Origin: Corynebacterium deserti GIMN1.010
GTDB lineage: Bacteria > Actinomycetota > Actinomycetes > Mycobacteriales > Mycobacteriaceae
Direction of reading: 5' to 3'
Assembly (NCBI RefSeq): GCF_001277995.1
Contig: NZ_CP009220.1
Location: forward strand, 2,418,001-2,482,000
DNA: 64,000 nucleotides
The position numbers and the translations under genes were made by a program. A model generated the notes under the pieces. The model was not told where the DNA came from. It worked only from the letters and a program-made list of their open reading frames with translations, and made no database searches. Numbering within the stretch: the stretch's first letter is position 1; every line of letters begins with the position of its first letter. This document shows positions 1-8,777 of this stretch, in pieces.

Positions 1-2003
1 CGATCACCATTTCCGTGTGAGTAGCGGTACAGGTGGAAGCGGATACCTTTCTGTCCATTCACCAGGTCTGGTGACGTGGAGTAGTACGCGTAGTAGAACT
101 CTTCGCGTCCCTGGTAAATCGTCGCATCGCCAGACACGACGGTACCGGTAGTCGGCGACAACAGGTCCATGTTGAATACGGGATACGGCGCGGTATCACT
201 TGATGGATCAAAGCGGTAGACGGTGGTGTTGCGTTTTTGTTCATTGGTGCCGCCACCAACCTGGCCGGTGAAGTAGAAAACACCGGTAGGAGTCACACCC
301 AATGCATTAGACGTTTGACCGCCCGGCAGAGTGATGGTGGAGTTTGCCATCGTCGAAGCAGCCGCGTTGATGCTCGTCTCAGCAGAGTTGTGGCTGAGAG
401 TTTGGATGAAGGTCTGAGCAGACTGGGTGGAGTTTCGCGCCAAGGTGAAATAGTTAGTACCCGGATTCACACACACCTGGGAAGTCGTTGAACGAGCATT
501 AACACGCAGATCCGGCTGAGCCAAGTTGCCGTTGACAAAACCCTGGTTTTCCCGAGTTGCAGTACTTGCCCATGAGTAACCGACCATAGAACCCATAGGT
601 GTAATGCGGTACCGGCTGTTGCTGTTTACCTGAACAATGGTGTGAGTAGATCCGTTGAGACCACGAAGAGTATCGAGCTTGAAATATCCAGGTCGTGGAT
701 CCTGATCCATTGATTCAGGGTGGCACGGCGCGGTGGTGCAGTCAGTAACGTAGTACTCGCTTGACCAGTTGGAATTGCTCACGCGAGGTCCCTCAACCTT
801 GACGGTGGCGTTACCCACCGGGTTTCCAGAACCATCCAGAACAGACCACGACATGGTTGAAGAGGTAGTCAGGCTGAAAACACCCATGTCACGGGTACCA
901 GCAGCAGTACCAGAGGTGGTAATCGCATTGGAATTTACCCAGCTGTAGCCAACTGGAGCATCAATGGGTGTCGCGTAATACGTGGTGGTGCGGGAAACAG
1001 GCGAAGTTTCAAAGCCACCAGTGCTGCCCACGCGATAGATCGTGGAAACCTTGAACTTTCCTGGCTCAGGATCAAGATCCATAAGAAGTGGGGAACATGG
1101 TGCCTCAACACAGTCTTGGACACGGACTGCCCCGGTGCCTGAAGAAGAGGTGGCCAGCTGCACGATGGCGCCACCCACAGGCATTCCACTTTGCTCAACG
1201 CTCCAGCTCACGGCAGGACCAGTGGTCATCTGCAATGCATTTGGAAACATGTAACCAGGCTGGTTGGTTGGCCACTGGCTGGTTGGCATGGTGTTGGTGC
1301 TGTTGGACATGTGTACCCAGTCGGTATTGGCCCACTCGAAACCAGCTGGCACATTCGCGGTAGAAGGCCGGATTCGAAAGACCGAGCCGTGAGTAATCGC
1401 TTGGTAACCAGTTTGGGTACCAACCTGACGCTGGGTGATTGCAAACTTTCCAGGGTTTGGGTCCTTATCCAACGAGTCCGCACAACCAGTTACATCGGCA
1501 GCAACGCAGTCGACGACATCCCAGGAAGTTCCCCAACCTACAAAAAACCAACCACTTCGAGGACCAGAGACCGTCACGGTCGTGCCGCCAACGTACTCGT
1601 CGCCGTTCTTAACTTCCCACGCAATGTGGGTTTCGTTGAGAGTGAACGGAATCTCGCCGACAAGGGCTGCAGAAAAAGAGTTCAGAAGGTCAGCAGTTTC
1701 GCTTAACAAACTCTCGGCGGGTACCTCGAGTTCCGGATCGACAAGCTCTGGGTCTACAGATGGTTCAGAAATGTCATTTGACGAATCATCGAGAACGTCC
1801 AGATCGGATTCAGGTGCATCGAAATCGGTTTCCGGCAAGACTTCCGCGTCTTCAAGGTCCGTAAGTGTGACCAATGAATCGGAATTTTCAATTACTGGCA
1901 CCGCACCAGCAGAAAAAGGTGATGTGACAACAAACAACGAGGCCAAGCCCATTGCAAGAGTCATCTTCACTAGGGCGCACGCTCGATCAAAGCGCTTCCT
2001 CAA
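1..2003 (-). CDS. Large secreted repeat protein, N-terminal part (runs off the left edge)
   Basis: The minus-strand frame is open from position 2003 to the window edge, about 667 residues with no stop. I place the start at TTG 2003 because GTGGAGG lies 8 nt upstream; an in-frame GTG at 2018 is the alternative. Residues 1-34 look like a Sec signal peptide: a basic start (LRKRFDRACALVK), a hydrophobic core and an AGA cleavage site. An acidic Asp/Glu/Pro/Ser linker follows. Then come three similar units of roughly 115 residues, each with a Cys pair, the phrase D-x-DPxPGxF and a closing P-x-GYxW-type segment (DKDPNPGKF, DLDPEPGKF, DQDPRPGYF). The part beyond looks like a beta-rich propeller-type domain. 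The pattern fits corynebacterial surface proteins with prealbumin-like repeats. I see no enzyme motif. The C-terminal anchor is outside the window. Confidence 0.72.
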   Translation of the reverse strand, partial: MRKRFDRACALVKMTLAMGLASLFVVTSPFSAGAVPVIENSDSLVTLTDLEDAEVLPETDFDAPESDLDVLDDSSNDISEPSVDPELVDPELEVPAESLLSETADLLNSFSAALVGEIPFTLNETHIAWEVKNGDEYVGGTTVTVSGPRSGWFFVGWGTSWDVVDCVAADVTGCADSLDKDPNPGKFAITQRQVGTQTGYQAITHGSVFRIRPSTANVPAGFEWANTDWVHMSNSTNTMPTSQWPTNQPGYMFPNALQMTTGPAVSWSVEQSGMPVGGAIVQLATSSSGTGAVRVQDCVEAPCSPLLMDLDPEPGKFKVSTIYRVGSTGGFETSPVSRTTTYYATPIDAPVGYSWVNSNAITTSGTAAGTRDMGVFSLTTSSTMSWSVLDGSGNPVGNATVKVEGPRVSNSNWSSEYYVTDCTTAPCHPESMDQDPRPGYFKLDTLRGLNGSTHTIVQVNSNSRYRITPMGSMVGYSWASTATRENQGFVNGNLAQPDLRVNARSTTSQVCVNPGTNYFTLARNSTQSAQTFIQTLSHNSAETSINAAASTMANSTITLPGGQTSNALGVTPTGVFYFTGQVGGGTNEQKRNTTVYRFDPSSDTAPYPVFNMDLLSPTTGTVVSGDATIYQGREEFYYAYYSTSPDLVNGQKGIRFHLYRYSHGNGD

Positions 2004-2616
2004 CGCCCTAACCTCCACTTATAATATTATTCTTTATTCCAGATGGAAATGTATCAAATACATTCCAGAGGGGCAACACAGAATTTTGCTATAAAAATGC
2101 AATACCTGACCCAAATTTTTCAACTTTTCTCAGGTTTCTAATTTATTGCCTAAACTTATTTCTACCCCCAGTTTTAAATATACTACCCCCGAATTTTATT
2201 TTTTAACAACAACATAAATCCCTCAGATTCACCTCAGTGTAGCGATTTCACTACCCAGTTTTCCCATACAATTTTGGCAGGAAAACTATAGTTAAGCTGC
2301 ATTTATAGATGTTCAGCTATACATAGAGCGCCCACACTGCTCGATAAGATTCTCAAATCCTTAACATTCCCCTACAAAGCACAATTGATTACTTTCTCAA
2401 CCCTGCCCCGAACTTGTGGTCAAACCAAAAATTCTAACGATCCCGAAACTATCTCACTGAATATTAGAATCTCTTAGTATCCGCCAGAATTTTGGACAGT
2501 TGTTTAGTAAAATTTGAGGAAACCCGTGGTGAAGATCACACAGAATTAACCAGTCCCCCGGTATTAATTGGTAATTCCGTCGCCATTTTGAGGCCTGCAA
2601 TGAGGCGTCGAAAAGC
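2004..2616. other. AT-rich intergenic region
   Basis: About 600 bases without a credible gene, visibly richer in A and T than the flanks, especially 2020-2560. It holds the promoter of the surface-protein gene and the region downstream of tRNA-Lys. AT-rich tracts next to surface-protein genes in this genus are often bound by the xenogeneic silencer CgpS; that is inference here. Confidence 0.5.
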
Positions 2617-2661
2617 AAAAAATCCCTTGCCTAAGCAATGCGCTTAAACAAGGGATTTTAA
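2617..2661 (-). terminator. Terminator of tRNA-Lys
   Basis: AAAATCCCTTG at 2619-2629 pairs with CAAGGGATTTT at 2649-2659, just 3' of the tRNA on the minus strand, and is followed by a T-rich tract in that direction. Confidence 0.7.
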
Positions 2662-2666
2662 GTTTG

Positions 2667-2739
2667 TGGGCCCACTGGGACTCGAACCCAGGACCTGCGG
2701 ATTAAAAGTCCGTAGCTCTACCAACTGAGCTATAGGCCC
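2667..2739 (-). tRNA. tRNA-Lys (anticodon UUU)
   Basis: The minus strand folds as a 73-nt cloverleaf. The acceptor GGGCCTA pairs with TGGGCCC, the D arm contains AGCTCAGTTGGTAGAGC, the anticodon loop CTTTTAA reads UUU, and the T arm is CTGGG-TTCGAGT-CCCAG. The discriminator is A and CCA is not encoded. A terminator hairpin follows. Confidence 0.96.
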
Positions 2740-2828
2740 AACTCAAACCATATTAGTACATCGCGCCCGGCTTAATAAAATCGCCCCCACGGTTTTGCCA
2801 GAATGCGTTCTGAACTGCCCGGAAATGG

Positions 2829-2867
2829 CAAAAACCGCCGCATCCAATGCCTGGACGTGGCGGTTTA
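2829..2867 (-). terminator. Terminator of actA
   Basis: AAACCGCC and GGCGGTTT form a hairpin directly after the actA stop. Read on the minus strand it is followed by TTTTTGCC, a typical intrinsic terminator. Confidence 0.8.
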
Positions 2868-2889
2868 ATTGCAGCTACCTAAAAAGGGA

Positions 2890-4398
2890 TTAGCCCTTCA
2901 TAGAGCCGGTCTTCGCGAGGTTAATGTGGAAATCAAACGCGGTTGCAAGGTCATGCGGGGTCTGCATGTACTTGTTGTCACCGGAGGTTGCGCGCTCGTA
3001 GTACTCCTCGAGCAGCGGACGGTAGTCAGGGTGTGCCAGAGCAATCATCTTGGCAACGCGCTCGCGTGGAGCAAGTCCGCGGAGGTCTGCGTAGCCGTAC
3101 TCAGAGATAACAACCATAACATCGTGCTCGGTGTGGTCGATGTGGGATGCGAAAGGAACGATGGCGGAGATTGCGCCGCCCTTTGCCTCTGAAGGGGTGA
3201 TGAAGCTGGAGATGTAGCCGTTACGGGTGAAATCGCCGGAGCCGCCGATGCCGTTCATGACGCGGGAGCCAGAAACGTTGGTGGAGTTGACGTTGCCGTA
3301 AATGTCAGCCTCGATGAGACCGTTGGTGGCGATCAGGCCGACGCGGCGGATGACCTCTGGGTGGTTAGAGATCTGCTGTGGGCGCAAGATGATGGACTCG
3401 CGGTAACGCTTAGCCTCGTTGTTCATCTTCTCTGCATACTCAGGAGACAGGGAGAAGGAGGTTGCGGATGCAACGGTCATCTTGCCGGCGTCAATGAGGT
3501 CGACCATGCCGTCCTGGATAACTTCGGTGTAGGCCTGGATGTTCTCAAACTTGGATTCCAGAAGGCCTGCCATCACCGCGTTTGGCACGTTGCCCACGCC
3601 GGACTGCATGATGTAGCCGTCGTAGGACAGGCGACCTGCAGCGACTTCGCTCTCCAGGAAGTCGAGGAAGTTGCCGGCGATCTTCTTAGAGATGTCGTCG
3701 ACAGGCTTGAATGGTGCGTTGCGGTCTGCGGTGTTGGTCTCAACAACAGCAACAACCTTGTCGGTGTCGAACTCGATGTAGGTCTTACCGATTCGGTCGC
3801 CTGGCTTGTTGATTGGCACTGCAATGCGGTTTGGCAAGGCAGGAACAGACCAGATGTCGTGCATACCTTCGAGGTCTGCAGACTGCCAAGAGTTCACCTC
3901 GAGGATGACCTTCTCTGCAGCGTTGAGCCACTCAACGTTGTTACCCACGGAGGAAGAAGGAATGATGTAGCCCTCTTCGGTAATGCGGGTGACTTCAATG
4001 ACAGCTACGTTGAGCTGGCCGAAGAAGCCCTCTTCAACCTGCTGGCCGGAGTGGGACAAGTGGATATCGGAGTATCCCATGGAGCCGGAGTTGATCTTGT
4101 TACGCATGATTGGATCAGATGCGTATGGCATGCGCCAGCGGATAGCGTCAGCTTCTGCAAGTACGCCATCGCAGTCAGGGGCGGTGGATGCGCCGGTGAA
4201 CAGGTCAATTGCGTAGTCGTTGCCTGCGCTGTGTGCTTCCTTTGCGCGGTTAGCAATTGCTGTCGGCAGAGCCTTAGGGTAGCCCGCTCCGGTGAAGCCG
4301 GACATGCCGACCTTGTCACCATGGTTGACAAACTGAGCCGCCTCATCAGCGGACATGATCTTGGAGCGCAGCTTCTCCGAAGCAATGCGATCAGACAT
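2890..4398 (-). CDS. actA: Succinyl-CoA:acetate CoA-transferase (acetyl-CoA hydrolase/transferase family)
   Basis: The 502-residue protein belongs to the acetyl-CoA hydrolase/transferase family and closely resembles C. glutamicum ActA (Cat), which moves CoA between succinyl-CoA or acetyl-CoA and carboxylates and contributes to acetate formation and use. Visible features are the N-terminal VGMSGFTGAGYPK segment, the GVGNVPNAV loop near 268, the likely catalytic Glu at about residue 292 (AYTEVIQDG), and the Gly-rich GIGGSGDFTRN motif near 390. The length is normal for the family. A strong Shine-Dalgarno GAGGAGG lies 7 nt before the ATG. It is transcribed alone, with its own terminator. The leader carries two 10-bp direct repeats. 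Confidence 0.93.
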   Translation of the reverse strand: MSDRIASEKLRSKIMSADEAAQFVNHGDKVGMSGFTGAGYPKALPTAIANRAKEAHSAGNDYAIDLFTGASTAPDCDGVLAEADAIRWRMPYASDPIMRNKINSGSMGYSDIHLSHSGQQVEEGFFGQLNVAVIEVTRITEEGYIIPSSSVGNNVEWLNAAEKVILEVNSWQSADLEGMHDIWSVPALPNRIAVPINKPGDRIGKTYIEFDTDKVVAVVETNTADRNAPFKPVDDISKKIAGNFLDFLESEVAAGRLSYDGYIMQSGVGNVPNAVMAGLLESKFENIQAYTEVIQDGMVDLIDAGKMTVASATSFSLSPEYAEKMNNEAKRYRESIILRPQQISNHPEVIRRVGLIATNGLIEADIYGNVNSTNVSGSRVMNGIGGSGDFTRNGYISSFITPSEAKGGAISAIVPFASHIDHTEHDVMVVISEYGYADLRGLAPRERVAKMIALAHPDYRPLLEEYYERATSGDNKYMQTPHDLATAFDFHINLAKTGSMKG

Positions 4399-4427
4399 TG
4401 ATTACCTCCTCAGGTAGCCGGATTTTT

Positions 4428-4449
4428 ACCACTACCCGCACCACTACCC
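4428..4449. repeat. Two 10-bp direct repeats in the actA leader
   Basis: ACCACTACCC occurs at 4428-4437 and again at 4440-4449, separated by GC. On the mRNA strand this reads GGGTAGTGGT twice, about 30 nt upstream of the start codon. It could be a protein site or an RNA element. Confidence 0.6.
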
Positions 4450-4780
4450 CACTGGTTGCATGCGTTTTCAGATTTTTTCGCGCACAGCCCGTGACAGAAA
4501 CGATGCGAACATGGTTGTCCGACGTTCTTTATACGTGTAGGGCACACATCGGGCTTCCGTAGCGGGCAATTGCCTAAAGCTAAGTCACTACCCAGAAGTC
4601 CTATGACGTACCCCACTTTTTATTGTTGTGTCACCAGAATAAACCATTACCTCGCTAAAAGCCCGAACGGTGGGGTTGAAAGACATCTTTACGCAGCTCA
4701 CGCTCCCCCCTTTTCATCACATCAAGGCTTTGCACAATCATCAATGTCCGATTAGCCCTGGCACTAAGTGAGCTTTGCGG

Positions 4781-4813
4781 CTACTCTGCGGCTACTCTGC
4801 GGCTACTCTGCGG
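4781..4813. repeat. Three perfect copies of an 11-bp tandem repeat
   Basis: CTACTCTGCGG is repeated at 4781-4791, 4792-4802 and 4803-4813, preceded by a degenerate partial copy at 4772-4780. It lies in the actA-dusB gap, about 135 bp upstream of dusB. Confidence 0.9.
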
Positions 4814-4947
4814 TTGCTTTCCGACGCGCCCCTACCACGCACGCGAGCTATGCCCCAGGCGGGCTCTACGCTGGGCTCAAGTGACTTCTCCTGCCACCAC
4901 TATCTGAAGCACATTTCCTCACAATTTTTGGCTATGCGGGACTAGGG

Positions 4948-6108
4948 GTGGACAATGGTGTAGTGACTTTAAAGATCGGCCCATTTGACCTCGCTTCCCC
5001 CGTGATCCTTGCCCCCATGGCAGGGGTCACCAACGTTGCGTTTCGCACGCTGTGTCGTGAACAAGAAATGCAGCGTACCGGAACAATCTCTGGGCTCTAT
5101 GTCTGCGAGATGGTGACTGCCCGCGCGCTCGTTGAGCGCAACGAGAAAACCATGCACATGACTACTTTTGCGCCGGATGAAAATCCTCGTAGCTTGCAGC
5201 TGTATACCGTTGACCCCACGTACACCTACGAAGCCGCGAAGATGATCGTTGATGAAAACTTGGCCGATCACATCGACATGAACTTCGGTTGCCCCGTTCC
5301 CAAGGTCACGCGCCGCGGTGGTGGTTCTGCCATCCCCTACAAGCGTCGCCTGTTTGAAAACATCGTGTCGGCTGCGGTACGCGCAACGGAGGGGACAGAT
5401 ATCCCTGTTACCGTGAAATTCCGCGTGGGCATCGATGATGAGCACCACACTCACTTAGACGCTGGCCGCATTGCTGTCGACGCCGGTGCAAGCTCCGTGG
5501 CCCTTCACGCCCGAACCGCTGCTCAGCGCTATTCAGGTGAGGCTGATTGGAATGAGATCACTCGTCTCAAAGAGCACCTCGCAGACACGGGCATCCCTGT
5601 TCTTGGAAACGGCGATATTTTCGCTGCAGACGACGCCACCCGCATGATGGAGCAAACCGGCTGCGACGGTGTTGTTGTCGGCCGAGGTTGCCTTGGTCGT
5701 CCATGGTTGTTCGCTGAGCTCTCAGCCGCAGTCCGCGGCGAGGAGATCCCTGAGGAGCCAACGCTTGGTGAGGTCACCCGGATTATTCTCCGCCACGCTG
5801 AACTGCTCATGCAGCACGACGGCGAGACCAAAGGTATCCGCGATCTGCGCAAGCACATGGGTTGGTACCTCCGAGGATTCCCTGTTGGTGGAGAATTCCG
5901 CGCCAACCTCGCGCGCGTGTCCACCTACACCGAGCTTGAGCACCTTTTAGAGCCTTGGGCAGAGTCCACTGCCAAGGCCGAGGATGCCGATGGAGCTCGC
6001 GGGCGAAAAGGTGCTCCAGCCAAGGTCGCACTCCCCGATGGCTGGTTGGACGATCCAGAGGACGCCACCGTGCCAGAGGGTGCTGAGATGGAAAATTCCG
6101 GCGGATAA
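4948..6108 (+). CDS. dusB: tRNA-dihydrouridine synthase (Dus/NifR3 family)
   Basis: This is an FMN-dependent TIM-barrel reductase that makes dihydrouridine in tRNA D-loops. Family landmarks appear in order: ILAPMAGVTN near residue 20, the NFGCPVPK segment with the catalytic Cys, VKFRVG, HARTAAQRYSG, GNGDIF and GVVVGRGCLGRPWLF (phosphate binding). The barrel ends near residue 240, followed by the helical tRNA-binding domain and a 40-residue low-complexity acidic tail. GTG 4948 gives a complete N-terminus; GTG 4960 is possible. No clear ribosome site is present, and TATGCG at 4933-4938 would suit a leaderless message. It points toward phoU, with about 100 bp between. Confidence 0.9.
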   Translation: MDNGVVTLKIGPFDLASPVILAPMAGVTNVAFRTLCREQEMQRTGTISGLYVCEMVTARALVERNEKTMHMTTFAPDENPRSLQLYTVDPTYTYEAAKMIVDENLADHIDMNFGCPVPKVTRRGGGSAIPYKRRLFENIVSAAVRATEGTDIPVTVKFRVGIDDEHHTHLDAGRIAVDAGASSVALHARTAAQRYSGEADWNEITRLKEHLADTGIPVLGNGDIFAADDATRMMEQTGCDGVVVGRGCLGRPWLFAELSAAVRGEEIPEEPTLGEVTRIILRHAELLMQHDGETKGIRDLRKHMGWYLRGFPVGGEFRANLARVSTYTELEHLLEPWAESTAKAEDADGARGRKGAPAKVALPDGWLDDPEDATVPEGAEMENSGG

Positions 6109-6197
6109 AATGCAGTTAAAATAATGGGACTAGCCCCATTATTAGGTAACTCAAGCATGAATGCGTGTCTCGCTGAGCGCAAGCCTTAAAACACCCT

Positions 6198-6203
6198 TAT
6201 AGT
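6198..6203 (+). promoter_or_regulatory. -10 hexamer of a leaderless phoU promoter
   Basis: TATAGT ends 7 nt before the ATG at 6211, and no Shine-Dalgarno sequence is present, so transcription likely starts at the A of the start codon. Confidence 0.6.
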
Positions 6204-6210
6204 GTTGGCC

Positions 6211-6951
6211 ATGCGCACTGCATATAGACAACAACTCGATGAATTCGCACACAACCTCATTATTTTGTGTGACTTAACCAAGGAGTGCATGGAGAAGGCC
6301 ACTGATGCCCTCCTTCGCACCTCCTTGGCCTCTGCTGAGAGTGCGTTGGGGCAGTCCGACAAGATCGATGAGGTCCGCGTCGCCTGCGAGAGCCAGGCCG
6401 TGGAATTGCTCGCGCTGGAGACTCCTGTGGCGCGTGATCTCCGCCAGGTAGTCTCCTCTATCTACATCGTCGAGGAAATCACCCGTATGGGCGCTCTAGC
6501 GATGCACGTGGCCAATTCTGTGCGCCGCCGCTACCCCGAGCCCGTGGTGCCTGAGGACATGCGCGGCTACTTCAAGGAAATGGCGCGCCTTGTCTCTGAA
6601 ATGACCGATCATATTCGTCAGATCCTTATCGATCCCGAACCTGACCTCGCCCTCGAAATGGCGGTGAGCGACGACGCTGTGGACGACCTTCACCAGCACA
6701 TCATGCGCGTGCTCACACTGCGCCCATGGCCGCACTCCACCAAGAGTGCCGTGGATATTACGCTGCTGTCCCGCTTCTACGAGCGCTATGCCGATCACAC
6801 CGTCAACGTTGCCGCCCGCATTATCTATCTCTCCACCGGTATGCACCCTGAGGAGTACATGATCAAGCGGGAGCAGCAACAACAGGACGCAGACGTCGAA
6901 AAGCGTTGGGCAGAAATTGAACGTCAATTTCGTATCAACGGCTTGGATTAA
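6211..6951 (+). CDS. phoU: Phosphate transport regulator PhoU
   Basis: PhoU is a cytoplasmic helical-bundle protein that couples the Pst phosphate transporter to the PhoS/PhoR sensor system. The protein starts MRTAYRQQLDEFAHNL, which is typical of PhoU, and holds two three-helix repeats (roughly 1-115 and 116-220) with acidic metal-binding positions such as ESQAVELLALETPVARDLR and RFYERYADHTVNVA. I chose ATG 6211 over GTG 6202 because the upstream start would lie inside the -10 hexamer and the family begins at MRT. It is convergent with pstB, from which a hairpin separates it, so it is not in the pst operon. Confidence 0.93.
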   Translation: MRTAYRQQLDEFAHNLIILCDLTKECMEKATDALLRTSLASAESALGQSDKIDEVRVACESQAVELLALETPVARDLRQVVSSIYIVEEITRMGALAMHVANSVRRRYPEPVVPEDMRGYFKEMARLVSEMTDHIRQILIDPEPDLALEMAVSDDAVDDLHQHIMRVLTLRPWPHSTKSAVDITLLSRFYERYADHTVNVAARIIYLSTGMHPEEYMIKREQQQQDADVEKRWAEIERQFRINGLD

Positions 6952-6978
6952 AAGCACGCTTTTCGACGCCAAAAGCTA

Positions 6979-7014
6979 CTAAAGGCCGTTACCCACTGGG
7001 TAACCGCCTTTAGC
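6979..7014. terminator. Bidirectional terminator between phoU and pstB
   Basis: TAAAGGCCGTTACCC and GGGTAACCGCCTTTA pair around ACT with a small mismatch, between the two convergent stop codons. Either gene could use it. Confidence 0.7.
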
Positions 7015-7024
7015 TAATTGTGGT

Positions 7025-7798
7025 TTATCCGAAGCGTCCGGAGATGTAGTCTTCGGTTTCCTTCTGATCTGGGCTTTCGAAGATCTTCTTGGTAGGTCCG
7101 ATTTCAACGAGACGGCCTGGCCTACCGGTAGCCTCCAAGGAGTAGAAAGCAGTCTGATCGGATACACGTGCAGCCTGCTGCATATTGTGGGTAACGATCA
7201 CGATGGTGAACTCTTCCTTGAGCTCGTGGATGAGGTCCTCCACCGCGAGGGTAGAGATTGGGTCAAGCGCGGAGCAAGGCTCGTCCATGAGGAGGATTTC
7301 TGGCTCAACGGCAATTGCACGTGCGATGCACAGACGCTGCTGCTGACCACCGGAGAGACCTCCACCTGGCTTGTCCAGGCGGTCCTTAACTTCTTCCCAC
7401 AGGTTTGCGCCGCGGAGAGACTTCTCAGCAACTTCCTTGAGCCTCTTCTTGTTCTTCTCGCCGGAAAGCTTAAGACCTGCAACCACATTGTCTTCGATGG
7501 ACATGGTTGGGAATGGGTTTGCTTTCTGGAACACCATGCCGATGGTGTTGCGGACAGCTACTGGGTCAACCTTGGAGCCGTAGATGTTCTCACCGTCCAG
7601 GAGGATTTCGCCCTTAACGTATGCGCCTGGGGTGACTTCGTGCATGCGGTTGATGGAACGAAGAACGGTGGACTTACCGCAACCGGATGGTCCGATGAAC
7701 GCGGTGACGGAGCGTGCTGGAACCTCGAGGTTCACGTTCTGCACTGCGTGGAAATCACCGTAGTAGATGTTGACATCATTGAGCTTAAGCTTCGACAT
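7025..7798 (-). CDS. pstB: Phosphate ABC transporter, ATP-binding protein PstB
   Basis: This is the cytoplasmic ATPase of the high-affinity phosphate importer. At 257 residues it is the usual size. It shows Walker [10 protein letters not shown] at 36-44, the Q-loop region VFQKANPFP, signature LSGGQQQR near 148, Walker B ILLMDEP followed by CSALDP, and the switch His in [10 protein letters not shown]. It ends with the PstB-typical [11 protein letters not shown] ribosome site ACAGGAG precedes the ATG. It is the last gene of pstSCAB, 41 bp after pstA. Confidence 0.97.
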   Translation of the reverse strand: MSKLKLNDVNIYYGDFHAVQNVNLEVPARSVTAFIGPSGCGKSTVLRSINRMHEVTPGAYVKGEILLDGENIYGSKVDPVAVRNTIGMVFQKANPFPTMSIEDNVVAGLKLSGEKNKKRLKEVAEKSLRGANLWEEVKDRLDKPGGGLSGGQQQRLCIARAIAVEPEILLMDEPCSALDPISTLAVEDLIHELKEEFTIVIVTHNMQQAARVSDQTAFYSLEATGRPGRLVEIGPTKKIFESPDQKETEDYISGRFG

Positions 7799-7839
7799 CG
7801 CTGTTTATACTCCTGTTGTGTTTTCTTAAAGTAGGGGTG

Positions 7840-8763
7840 TTATTGCTTGATCGAGAACTTGGCGGAGATGATTCGTGCGCCAATGTTGAGGACGGCAATG
7901 ATGAGCACCAACGTCAAAGCTGCGCCCCAAAGCTTGTCCAGGGTTGCTGGTGCGGTGCCGGCCTTGTACATATCAAGCATCATCAGCGGGAGTGACGCCT
8001 GTGGGCCGGAAAATGGGTTCCAGTTGATGGCGTTGGAGGAACCAACCAACACCAGAACTGGTGCGGATTCACCCATGACACGAGCGACAGCCAGCATGAC
8101 GCCGGTTACGATGCCGGACAGTGCGGTTGGCAGAACGATCTTGGCGATGGTCTTCCACTTAGGCACACCCAGCGCATACGACGCTTCACGCAGATCCTGA
8201 GGAACGACGCGAAGCATTTCTTCAGTGTTTCGAATGATCACTGGAACCATGAGGATGACCAGAGAAAGGGACACTGCGAAGCCGGAGCGCTCGAAGCCGA
8301 ACAGCACGATCCACAGGGAGTAGACAAACAGTGCGGAAACGATGGAAGGAACACCGGTGAGGATGTCCACCATGAAGGTGGTGACGCGACCGAGGCGGTT
8401 TCCGTTGGAGTACTCCACCAGGTAGATGGCGGTGAAGATACCGATTGGGATGGAGATTACCGAGGTGACCACTGCCTGCATAAAGGTACCGATCATGGCG
8501 TGTGCAGCGCCACCACCTGGCAGCATCAGCATGACGCCAGCCTGGGATTTGGTCCACCAGTCAGCGGTCAGGATTGGAGCGATACCGCGGGAGATAACGG
8601 TCCACAGCAGCCACACCAGTGGAACAGCTGCGATAGCCATTGCCGCGTAGATGATGATGGTGGCCGCGGTGTTAGCAGACTTACGGCTGCTGGAGATGTC
8701 GGAGAAGGCTGAGCTCTTCTTTAAAGGCTCATCCATACGCGGAGAAATAACGTTGTTAGTCAT
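7840..8763 (-). CDS. pstA: Phosphate ABC transporter, permease PstA
   Basis: This is an inner-membrane permease subunit of 307 residues with about six hydrophobic spans. It carries the permease (EAA-type) loop REASYALGVPKWKTIAKIVLPTALSGI, which docks onto PstB. A soluble 35-residue N-terminus precedes the first span, as in other actinobacterial PstA proteins. The ribosome site GAAGGGG lies 9 nt before the ATG, and the gene follows pstC after 14 bp. Confidence 0.96.
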   Translation of the reverse strand: MTNNVISPRMDEPLKKSSAFSDISSSRKSANTAATIIIYAAMAIAAVPLVWLLWTVISRGIAPILTADWWTKSQAGVMLMLPGGGAAHAMIGTFMQAVVTSVISIPIGIFTAIYLVEYSNGNRLGRVTTFMVDILTGVPSIVSALFVYSLWIVLFGFERSGFAVSLSLVILMVPVIIRNTEEMLRVVPQDLREASYALGVPKWKTIAKIVLPTALSGIVTGVMLAVARVMGESAPVLVLVGSSNAINWNPFSGPQASLPLMMLDMYKAGTAPATLDKLWGAALTLVLIIAVLNIGARIISAKFSIKQ

Positions 8764-8777
8764 GTTTTTGTCCCCTT

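Larger units (their letters stand above)
4399..4947. other. actA-dusB divergent intergenic region
   Basis: These 549 bases hold both outward promoters. A minus-strand TATAAA-like hexamer near 4526-4532 may be the actA -10. Short reading frames here have no recognisable start signals or family features. Runs such as TACCCC resemble RamA half-sites (C4-5 tracts), which would fit an acetate-linked gene, but the motif is too short to be convincing. Confidence 0.4.

Noticed and set aside
2004..2739. tRNA-Lys as an attachment site of an island carrying the surface gene
   Set aside because: I found no second copy of the tRNA 3' end and no integrase in the window; the left boundary is not visible.
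3361..4401. 346-codon frame opposite actA
   Set aside because: Antisense to actA and a product of its codon bias.
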